In this document: positions 1-5,502 of the stretch, piece after piece | Numbering within the stretch: position 1 is the first letter of the stretch | Layout of the letters: each line of letters begins with the position of its first letter | From: an uncultured Catenibacterium sp. | GTDB lineage: Bacteria; Bacillota_I; Bacilli_A; Erysipelotrichales; Coprobacillaceae | Direction of reading: 5' to 3' | Assembly: GCA_900764725.1 (NCBI GenBank) | Contig: CAAFPB010000317.1 | Location: 1 to 5,850, forward strand | DNA length: 5,850 nt | Position numbers and translations under genes: made by a program | The notes under the pieces: generated by a model | Database searches by the model: none | What the model was told of the DNA's origin: nothing | What the model saw: only the letters and a program-made list of their open reading frames with translations

Positions 1-4
1 CAAA

Positions 5-35
5 AAGAATATCAGACTTAATATCCGATATTCTT
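5..35. repeat. 9-bp inverted repeat, possible - strand terminator
   Basis: AAGAATATC (5-13) and GATATTCTT (27-35) are perfect reverse complements around a 13-nt loop. Read on the - strand, the hairpin is followed by TTTG, giving a short T-rich tail; on the + strand there is no T-run. It could be a weak intrinsic terminator for leftward transcription, but no intact - strand gene lies just to the right. The stem is AT-rich and so not very stable. What lies left of base 1 is unknown. Confidence 0.35.
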
Positions 36-58
36 ATGAAAATATAATCCTGAACGAC

Positions 59-120
59 TAAATTCCACATTATTTTCGTTCCGTTTTAAAGTGGAATTTA
101 ACTTTTCACTTTAGCTTTTT
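59..120 (+). repeat. Overlapping inverted repeats, possible AT-rich terminator
   Basis: TAAATTCCAC (59-68) and GTGGAATTTA (91-100) form a perfect 10-bp inverted repeat with a 22-nt loop. A second repeat, TAAAGTG (87-93) with CACTTTA (107-113), shares bases 91-93 with it, so the two RNA hairpins cannot form together. The second hairpin is followed by GC and five T residues (116-120), as in a weak intrinsic terminator. The simplest reading is the 3' end of a transcript coming from the left, outside the window. A terminator/antiterminator pair is possible but unsupported, because no gene starts within 230 bases downstream. Confidence 0.35.
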
Positions 121-260
121 AAATATTATAATTCCTCACTTCTTCCAAAAACATTACCTGGAGATTTTGCATATTTAAATAAATTGTTCTTCTAAAATCA
201 AATTATTTACTATCAATAATACACTCCTTGATTAATCCTACTCAATATAGGCTTTTTCTT
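121..260. other. AT-rich intergenic stretch, no gene seen
   Basis: Every frame on both strands is closed by frequent stops. There is no convincing ORF, RNA gene or long repeat. With the repeat-bearing bases 1-120 and the promoter region 261-352 it makes up the 352-base gene-free left end. One - strand frame (126-191) reads a protein-like peptide of 21 codons with no start; it may be a decayed gene end or chance. Confidence 0.6.
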
Positions 261-289
261 TTGATATACCATATTTTTTTGTTTATACT
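261..289 (+). promoter_or_regulatory. Promoter candidate P1 (sigma-A type)
   Basis: TTGATA (261-266) matches five of six bases of the -35 consensus, and TATACT (284-289) matches five of six of the -10 consensus. The spacer is the ideal 17 bases. Transcription would start near base 296 and give a leader of about 57 nt before the TTG start at 353. Found by consensus reading only. Confidence 0.5.
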
Positions 290-309
290 TCACATTTTCA
301 TGATATAAT
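282..309 (+). promoter_or_regulatory. Promoter candidate P2 with extended -10
   Basis: A perfect TATAAT (304-309) is preceded by TG at 301-302, giving the extended -10 form TGnTATAAT. A weaker -35 TTTATA (282-287, four of six) sits 16 bases upstream. Transcription would start near base 316, leaving a leader of about 37 nt, too short for a molybdenum-cofactor riboswitch. P2 overlaps the -10 of P1, so the two promoters probably compete for polymerase or alternate. Confidence 0.6.
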
Positions 310-337
310 TTTTTCGAAAAATAAACTGAATTATATC
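302..337. promoter_or_regulatory. Operator-like inverted repeat over the P2 -10 and start site
   Basis: GATATAATT (302-310) and AATTATATC (329-337) are perfect 9-bp reverse complements. Between them lies the 12-bp palindrome TTTTTCGAAAAA (310-321). The left arm contains the P2 -10 box and the palindrome covers the predicted start site, so a bound protein could block transcription. In an AT-rich region such symmetry can arise by chance, and no regulator gene is present in the window. Confidence 0.35.
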
Positions 338-339
338 GT

Positions 340-355
340 AAGGAGATTTGTTTTG
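340..355 (+). promoter_or_regulatory. Ribosome binding site setting a TTG start
   Basis: AAGGAG (340-345) lies seven bases before the TTG at 353-355. The spacing is optimal, and the downstream residues (MKKRIIPVV...) form a typical lipoprotein signal peptide. This supports TTG as the true start; no in-frame ATG precedes the signal peptide. Confidence 0.8.
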
Positions 356-1345
356 AAGAAAAGAATTATTCCAGTTGTTTGTCTATTTTTACTCATCTCA
401 TTATTACCTGGATGTTCTTCAGATAAAGAAGAAGAGTCTAATGCGATTATTGTGAATGATCAGCTAGGACGTCAGATTACAATTAAAGACCAAGTAAAAC
501 GTGTAGTGAGCACTTCATATATAACGACTTCTACATGCCTCGCATTAGGAGTGAATGATCAGTTAGTTGGTATAGAGAAGAATGCTTCTTCTAGAAGTAT
601 TTATCAAAAGACTGATCCTGATTTATTAGAACTACCTCAGGTAGGATGTGATGTCAGTCTTATCGCAAAGACAGCCCCTGATGTAGTATTTATGATGAAA
701 GAGAATGAGAATCTTATTGAGGATTTTGAAGAAAGACATATAAAGGTTATTGTGGTTGATCCTTCTAGTGAAAAGAAGTATGATGCCATGGTTTCACTTA
801 TTGCGAAAGTTTGTGGTAAACAAAACAATGCGAAGAAGTTAAAGAACTACTATAGTACTAAAAAGAGTCAAATGAGTAGTTTAGGTGCTTCTAATAAGCA
901 TGTTTATATTGCTTCAAAAGAGTCTATTTATAGACCTGTCACACCTTCTATGTTTCAAAGTACAATACTCAACATGGCACATGTAAAAAATGCTGCAGCG
1001 AGTATTAAAGGTGTAGACTACCCTACTATTGCGTTAGAAACATTATTAACTTTAAACCCAGATATGGTGATCATGCCTCGTAATGCTTCTTATTCAAAAG
1101 ATTCTATTTATAACTATGAATTCTTCCCTTCACTTGATGTAGTGAAGAACAAGAAGATTTATATTATGCCTGAAGTGGTTGAATCATGGTTGGATTCTGT
1201 TCCTTCTCATATTCTTGCATCACTCTGGCTATCATATGTACTTCATCCTCATGATTATACATATGAGAATTATAAAAAGGATGTAATAGATTTTTATAAA
1301 GAGTTTTATAGTTTTAGTCTTGATGAATCACTTATCACAAAATAG
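353..1345 (+). CDS. ABC transporter substrate-binding lipoprotein (BtuF/FepB-like, PF01497 fold)
   Basis: A 330-residue extracytoplasmic solute-binding protein anchored to the membrane by lipid. Residues 1-20 form a signal peptide (KKR, then a hydrophobic stretch) ending in lipobox L-P-G-C with lipidated Cys21. The mature part follows the periplasmic-binding-protein type of cobalamin and iron-siderophore uptake: VNDQLGRQITI and KRVVS near 34-53, a conserved ALG..D.LVGIE segment at 64-75, LPQVG at 94-98, TAPDVVFM at 107-114, ALETLLTLNPDMVIMP at 227-242, and a W...S.PS...ASLWLSYVLHP segment at 279-299. The length is normal for the family. It heads a molybdenum hydroxylase operon and ends 15 bases before the FAD subunit, so by context it may bind molybdate or tungstate, like MolA of Haemophilus, a member of the same class. 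Iron chelate or corrinoid binding is equally allowed by the fold. No permease or ATPase gene lies nearby in the window. The fold is secure; the ligand is a guess. Confidence 0.88.
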   Translation: MKKRIIPVVCLFLLISLLPGCSSDKEEESNAIIVNDQLGRQITIKDQVKRVVSTSYITTSTCLALGVNDQLVGIEKNASSRSIYQKTDPDLLELPQVGCDVSLIAKTAPDVVFMMKENENLIEDFEERHIKVIVVDPSSEKKYDAMVSLIAKVCGKQNNAKKLKNYYSTKKSQMSSLGASNKHVYIASKESIYRPVTPSMFQSTILNMAHVKNAAASIKGVDYPTIALETLLTLNPDMVIMPRNASYSKDSIYNYEFFPSLDVVKNKKIYIMPEVVESWLDSVPSHILASLWLSYVLHPHDYTYENYKKDVIDFYKEFYSFSLDESLITK

Positions 1346-1360
1346 AAAGGATAGAAAAAG

Positions 1361-2134
1361 ATGTTAAATATTCAGGAATATGTAAGACCTCAAACACTTG
1401 AGGAAGCTTATGAACTCGTTCAGAACAGAAAAAACATTATTGTAGGTGGTATGTTATGGTTGAAGATGATGAATAGATCAGTTGAAAAGGCAATTGATTT
1501 ATGTGATCTTCATTTAGATACTATTGAAGAAGATGATGAACAGTTTACTATTGGCGCAATGGTGACATTACGTCAGTTAGAAACTCATGCAGGATTAAAT
1601 GCTTATACACATGATGCAATGAAACATAGTGTGGAACATATTATTGGTGTGCAGTTTAGAAACTGTGCGACTGTAGGAGGTTCTATCTTTGGTCGTTATG
1701 GTTTCTCTGATGTATTATCTATGTTTATGGGATTGGATGCTTATGTAGAATTATATAACGGTGGTATTGTACCTATGAGAGAGTTTGCATGGATGCGTCC
1801 TTCTCTTGATATTCTAGTACGTGTTATCGTGAAGAAGACACCTATTAAGGTTTGTTATAAGTCACAGAGAAATGTAAGTACTGATTTCCCTGTTCTTACT
1901 TGTTGTGCAAGTTATATGAATGATACTTATTCTGTTGTTATTGGTGGTCGTCCTTTAAAGGCTATTGCTTATGAGAAACAGATGGAATTAAATGATGAGT
2001 CTATTGAAGCATTTATTGAAGAAGTGTCTTCTGAAATCAAACTTGGAAGTAATAACTTAGGTAGTGCAGAATATCGTCAGAAGCTTGTAAAGGTTCTTAT
2101 GAGACGTTCATTAAAGGAATTGGAGGCACAGTAG
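1361..2134 (+). CDS. FAD-binding subunit of a xanthine dehydrogenase-family molybdenum hydroxylase
   Basis: The 257-residue medium subunit receives electrons from the [2Fe-2S] subunit onto FAD and passes them to an acceptor such as NAD+ or a ferredoxin. Two FAD-contact motifs of the family (PF00941) are visible: IIVGGMLWLKMM (26-37), a variant of the usual aGGtdLl pattern, and a conserved R-N-x-A-T-V-G-G-S segment (100-108) followed by GRYGFSDV. The C-terminal part (about 155-255) fits the CO-dehydrogenase flavoprotein C domain, ending in AEYRQKLVKVLMRRSL. It is rather short (family members are often about 290 residues) and has no cysteine-rich insert of the 4-hydroxybenzoyl-CoA reductase type. 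The ATG is preceded by GAAAGGA (1345-1351) at good spacing. It corresponds to E. coli XdhB by role; the enzyme's substrate is not known. Confidence 0.9.
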   Translation: MLNIQEYVRPQTLEEAYELVQNRKNIIVGGMLWLKMMNRSVEKAIDLCDLHLDTIEEDDEQFTIGAMVTLRQLETHAGLNAYTHDAMKHSVEHIIGVQFRNCATVGGSIFGRYGFSDVLSMFMGLDAYVELYNGGIVPMREFAWMRPSLDILVRVIVKKTPIKVCYKSQRNVSTDFPVLTCCASYMNDTYSVVIGGRPLKAIAYEKQMELNDESIEAFIEEVSSEIKLGSNNLGSAEYRQKLVKVLMRRSLKELEAQ

Positions 2135-2135
2135 A

Positions 2136-2612
2136 ATGGAAATTACAATTACATTAAATGGAAAAACAATTACTCGTAGTATTTTACCTGATACTCTTCT
2201 TATTGATTTTGTAAGAAGTGAACATTGTCTCAGTGTTAAAAGAGGATGTGATACAAGTAACTGTGGATTATGTACCGTATTATTAGACAATAAACCAGTG
2301 CTTTCTTGTAGTGTTCTTGCAGCAAGAGCTGCAGGTCATGAAATCACTACTTTAGAAGGTTTACAGGAAAAGGCAAGACCACTTGCTGAATTTATTGCCG
2401 ATCAGGGTGCTGAACAGTGTGGTTTCTGTAATCCTGGATTTATGATGAATACTATCGCATTACTAGAAGAAAATAAAGATCCTAGTGATGATGAAATCAG
2501 AGCATTCTTATCTGGTAACCTTTGTCGTTGTTCTGGTTATGAAGGACAATTAAGAGGTATTAGAAACTATATTAATTACTGCAAGGAAAATGGAAAGGAA
2601 GTGTTAGGATGA
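2136..2612 (+). CDS. [2Fe-2S] iron-sulfur subunit of a xanthine dehydrogenase-family molybdenum hydroxylase
   Basis: The 158-residue small subunit carries electrons from the molybdenum site to FAD through two [2Fe-2S] clusters. The N-terminal plant-ferredoxin-type domain has Cys38, Cys43, Cys46 and Cys58 (C-x4-C-x2-C-x11-C). The C-terminal four-helix domain has Cys95, Cys98, Cys130 and Cys132 (C-x2-C-x31-C-x-C), the spacing seen across the family. Gln94 in the EQCGFC segment matches the conserved glutamine that contacts the pterin. All eight ligands are present and the length is standard. It starts one base after the FAD gene stop, with GGAGG (2122-2126) nine bases upstream, inside the previous gene. 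It shares an ATGA overlap with the large-subunit gene. The role is clear; the name depends on the unknown substrate (XdhC in the E. coli scheme). Confidence 0.95.
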   Translation: MEITITLNGKTITRSILPDTLLIDFVRSEHCLSVKRGCDTSNCGLCTVLLDNKPVLSCSVLAARAAGHEITTLEGLQEKARPLAEFIADQGAEQCGFCNPGFMMNTIALLEENKDPSDDEIRAFLSGNLCRCSGYEGQLRGIRNYINYCKENGKEVLG

Positions 2613-4897
2613 ATCAGGAATTTAAACAGGTCAATAAACCTATAAGAAAAAAAGATGCAATGAACCTATTATTAGGTAAACCTGTCTATGTAGATGATGT
2701 AACACCTCATGACTGTTTGATTGTAAAGCTTGTTCATTCTCCTCATGCCAATGCATTAATTGAGAGTATTGATACAGAAGCAGCTAAGGCAGTAGATACA
2801 ATTGAAGCTGTTTATACTTATAAAGATGTACCTCAGAAACGTTTTACTATGGCTGGTCAGACTTATCCTGAACCAAGTCCTTATGATCGTTTGATCTTAG
2901 ATCAGAGAGTAAGATTCGTTGGTGATCCAGTTGCGATTGTAGCTGGTTATGATGAAAAGAAAGTCGACGAAGCATTAAAACTTATTAAAGTAAAATATCA
3001 GGTAGAAGAAGCTGTATTAGACTTTAGAACGGCGAAAGATAATCCTATTCTTGTACATCCTGAAGATAACTGGAAAGCATTATGTCCTGTAGGTGCTGAT
3101 AACAAGCGTAACTTAGTCGCAACAGGTGATGATACTCATGGTGATCTAGAAGAAGTATTTAAATCATGTGATCACGTGATTGAACGTACTTATCATGTTC
3201 CTGCAGTCAATCAGGCGATGATGGAAACATTCAGAACTTATTGTGAAATTGATACTTATGGACGTTTACATGTCATCAGTTCTACACAGATTGTCTTCCA
3301 TGCACGTCGTATTCTTGCGAATGCTTTAGATATTCCTAAGTCTCAGATTCGTGTTGAAAAGCCTCGTATTGGTGGTGGCTTTGGTGCAAAACAGTCACTT
3401 GTGACTGAAATCTATCCTGCATTTGTTACATGGATGACTAAGAAACCATCTAAGCTTATTTATACACGTACTGAATCTCAGATTGCTGGTAGTCCACGTC
3501 ATGAAATGGAAGTGACTACTAAAGTAGGTGCAATGAATGATGGTACAATTCGTGCTATTGACGTATATACATTATCTAACTCTGGTGCTTTTGGTGAACA
3601 TGGTCCTACTACTGTGGGTTTGTCTGGTCATAAGTCTATTCCACTATATACAAACAACCTAGAAGCTTTCCGTTTCCATTATGATGTTGTTTATACAAAT
3701 AGATTATCTTCTGGTGCATATCGTGGATATGGTGCGACTCAGGGTATTTATGCATTAGAAACATGTGTGAATGAATTAGCTGATATTCTACATATGGATC
3801 CTGTAGAAATCAGAGAAAAGAACATGGTACGTCAGGGTCAGAAGATGGATGCCTACTATGGTGAAATTGCGGAAAGCTGTGCATTAGATAAATGTATGGA
3901 ACGTGCTAAAAAAGAATTTGACTGGGAAAACCGTAAGACACCTACTATCATGCCTGATGGTCGTATTAAGGCGGCAGGTGTCGCAATGGCAATGCAGGGA
4001 TCAGGTATCTCTGGAGTCGATGTTGGTTCTGCTACTTTAAAATTAAATGATGATGGTTCTTATATGTTAAGTATCGGTGCGGCAGATATGGGTACTGGAT
4101 GTGATACTATTCTTGCTCAGATGGCTGCAGAAGAATTAGAATGTGATGTAGACAATATCGTCGTATTTGGTGCTGATACAGATGCATCTCCATATGATTC
4201 TGGTTCTTATGCATCTAGTACAACTTATGTCACTGGTATGGCGACTAGAAAAGCAAGTGAAGAACTTAAACAGAACATGTTGAAGATTGCAGCTAACAAA
4301 TGGGAATGTGATCCTGAATCATTAGTATTTACCGGCAATACAATTGATAATCCAGCGACTAATGAATCATTTACACATATGGATATCGCAACATTCTCAC
4401 AGTGTGGTAATACAGTCCCTATCCAGGTAACATGCACTCATTCATCTAAAGTATCTCCACCACCATATATGGTAGGTATGGCAGAAATTGCGTTAGATAA
4501 AGAAACAGGTTCTGTAGAAATATTAGACTATGTAGCTGTTGTAGACTGTGGTACTGTCGTAAATACTAACCTTGCAACTGTACAGACTGAAGGTGGTCTA
4601 GTACAAGGTATCGGTATGGCATTATCTGAAAGTATTACTTATTCACCTAAGGGTGGTTTAACAGAAAATAACTTCATGACTTATAAGATTCCTACAAGAC
4701 TTGATATGGGTCATCTACGTGTTTATTTTGAAAGCAGTTATGAAAAGACAGGTCCATTTGGTGCGAAGTCTATTGGTGAATGTGTCATCAATACACCAGC
4801 TCCAGCATTATGTGCAGCCATTCATAGTGCATGTGGTGCATGGGTAAGAGACCTTCCAATGACACCTGAAAAGATTGTCATGGCGATCGATGAATAA
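2609..4897 (+). CDS. Molybdopterin-binding catalytic subunit, xanthine dehydrogenase family
   Basis: The 762-residue large subunit holds the molybdenum cofactor and hydroxylates the substrate with water-derived oxygen. Residues about 17-130 form the N-terminal a/b hammerhead domain (GKPVYVDD; VRFVGDPVAIVA at 101-112). The cofactor-binding part carries STQ (Gln227), GGGFGAKQ (255-262), GAYRGYGATQ with Arg372 (matching bovine XDH Arg880), DMGTGCDT (493-500), QGIG (666-669) and FGAKSIGE (717-724). Glu724 aligns with the catalytic base Glu1261 of bovine XDH. The segment around Arg372 reads AYRGYG, not the AYRCSF of aerobic CO dehydrogenase, so CO oxidation is unlikely. The position of bovine Glu802, a purine contact, is glutamine here (Gln262). 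The gene begins within ATGA shared with the FeS gene, with AAAGGAAG just upstream, and overlaps the next gene by eight bases. Family and catalytic competence look sure; xanthine, another purine or another N-heterocycle are all possible substrates. Confidence 0.93.
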   Translation: MNQEFKQVNKPIRKKDAMNLLLGKPVYVDDVTPHDCLIVKLVHSPHANALIESIDTEAAKAVDTIEAVYTYKDVPQKRFTMAGQTYPEPSPYDRLILDQRVRFVGDPVAIVAGYDEKKVDEALKLIKVKYQVEEAVLDFRTAKDNPILVHPEDNWKALCPVGADNKRNLVATGDDTHGDLEEVFKSCDHVIERTYHVPAVNQAMMETFRTYCEIDTYGRLHVISSTQIVFHARRILANALDIPKSQIRVEKPRIGGGFGAKQSLVTEIYPAFVTWMTKKPSKLIYTRTESQIAGSPRHEMEVTTKVGAMNDGTIRAIDVYTLSNSGAFGEHGPTTVGLSGHKSIPLYTNNLEAFRFHYDVVYTNRLSSGAYRGYGATQGIYALETCVNELADILHMDPVEIREKNMVRQGQKMDAYYGEIAESCALDKCMERAKKEFDWENRKTPTIMPDGRIKAAGVAMAMQGSGISGVDVGSATLKLNDDGSYMLSIGAADMGTGCDTILAQMAAEELECDVDNIVVFGADTDASPYDSGSYASSTTYVTGMATRKASEELKQNMLKIAANKWECDPESLVFTGNTIDNPATNESFTHMDIATFSQCGNTVPIQVTCTHSSKVSPPPYMVGMAEIALDKETGSVEILDYVAVVDCGTVVNTNLATVQTEGGLVQGIGMALSESITYSPKGGLTENNFMTYKIPTRLDMGHLRVYFESSYEKTGPFGAKSIGECVINTPAPALCAAIHSACGAWVRDLPMTPEKIVMAIDE

Positions 4898-5453
4898 AAC
4901 ATATATTATATATCTTGCATCAGGAAACAGCAGACGTTTTAAAGGAAACAAACTGCTGTTTCCTTTTCAAAATAAACCGTTATATCAACATGCATTAGAT
5001 TCTCTATTAAAGAAATATAAAGATATTATTGTAGTATCTCAATATGATGAAATACTACAATATGCGTCTCAAAGAGGCGCTACTAGCATTTTATGTTTAG
5101 AGAGTATCAATGGTCTCTCTTATTCTATTAAGGCGGCTGTGAACTATTTAAATACGTTAGAGAAGCCTTTTCAAATAATCTTCATGGTTGCAGATCAGCC
5201 CTATATATCCATGAAGACAATAGATCAACTTATGCATAGTACTCATAAACTAGCAAGTTGTGCCTATAAAGATCAAGTAGGTAACCCTACTCTATTTGAT
5301 AGTTCTTATATTCCTGAATTACTTCTATTAAAAGAAGATCAAGGAGGAAGAAAAGTATTAAATAAGCATCCTGATGAAGTAGAATATATTCAAGTAGAGA
5401 ATATAAGAGAACTATATGATATAGATTATCAAGAAGACCTAAAGCAGCAATAG
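4890..5453 (+). CDS. mocA: MocA-like molybdenum cofactor cytidylyltransferase (NTP transferase)
   Basis: A 187-residue cytoplasmic enzyme of the MobA-like NTP-transferase fold, expected to join CMP from CTP to Mo-molybdopterin and make the dinucleotide cofactor (MCD) used by this hydroxylase family. The nucleotide-binding loop LASGNSRRFKGNKLL (9-23) is closer to the LAAG form of MocA than the LAGG form of the GMP-adding MobA. Further marks are GLSYSI (75-80), VADQPYIS (100-107) with metal-binding Asp102, GNPTLF (131-136), DQGGRKVL (150-157) and a DIDYQEDL end (178-185). I chose ATG 4890 over an in-frame TTG at 4875: the extra residues (MSWRS) are not family-like, and methionine falls just before the first strand. 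It overlaps the large-subunit gene by eight bases with no clear Shine-Dalgarno, so translation is probably coupled. CTP specificity is inferred from motif and context; a YgfJ-type relative is the alternative. Confidence 0.85.
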   Translation: MNKTYIIYLASGNSRRFKGNKLLFPFQNKPLYQHALDSLLKKYKDIIVVSQYDEILQYASQRGATSILCLESINGLSYSIKAAVNYLNTLEKPFQIIFMVADQPYISMKTIDQLMHSTHKLASCAYKDQVGNPTLFDSSYIPELLLLKEDQGGRKVLNKHPDEVEYIQVENIRELYDIDYQEDLKQQ

Positions 5454-5464
5454 CTGCTTTTTTT
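5441..5464 (+). terminator. Intrinsic terminator of the hydroxylase operon
   Basis: AAAGCAGC (5441-5448) and GCTGCTTT (5453-5460) make a perfect 8-bp stem with the four-base loop AATA, followed by T residues so that 5458-5464 is a run of seven T. The stop codon of the mocA-like gene (5451-5453) lies in the loop and first stem base, and its last two glutamine codons form part of the left arm. Termination is thus built into the end of the gene. Confidence 0.88.
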
Positions 5465-5473
5465 CATGCATTA

Positions 5474-5497
5474 AAAAGAGTCCCTCAAAGAGGGACT
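5474..5497 (-). terminator. Intrinsic terminator of galE (leftward)
   Basis: AGTCCCTC (5479-5486) and GAGGGACT (5490-5497) form a perfect 8-bp stem with a three-base loop. On the - strand the hairpin is followed by CTTTTT, the T-tract expected for leftward transcription; on the + strand it is followed by AAAG, with no T-run. It lies six bases beyond the galE stop codon and isolates the convergent operon. Confidence 0.85.
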
Positions 5498-5502
5498 AAA
5501 GA

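Noticed and set aside
188..229. Tiny - strand ORF with AAGGAG (224-229) and TTG (214-216)
   Set aside because: It codes for about 13 residues only, with no recognisable product; AAGGAG-like strings are common by chance in such DNA.
237..260. CCTA/TAGG mini-hairpin followed by a T-rich stretch
   Set aside because: A four-base stem is too weak for a terminator.
316..352. Molybdenum-cofactor riboswitch in the leader
   Set aside because: The leader from either promoter candidate is only about 37-57 nt and shows no complex fold; too short for that riboswitch.
452..562. 12-base direct repeat GTGAATGATCAG at 452-463 and 551-562
   Set aside because: Both copies encode VNDQ within normal family segments of the binding protein; likely coincidence, with no other repeat features.
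637..828. 63-codon open frame on the - strand
   Set aside because: It lies wholly within the binding-protein gene, has no ribosome binding site worth noting and its product resembles no family; a shadow frame.
4225..4437. 70-codon open frame on the - strand
   Set aside because: It lies wholly within the large-subunit gene, whose family motifs are continuous across the region; a shadow frame.
4875..4889. TTG start giving a 192-residue mocA-like product
   Set aside because: The five extra residues are not family-like and there is no ribosome binding site; ATG 4890 puts methionine directly before the first strand.
2609..4897. Aerobic CO dehydrogenase large subunit
   Set aside because: The active-site loop reads AYRGYG, not the AYRCSF of CoxL-type CO dehydrogenase, and lacks its copper-binding cysteine.
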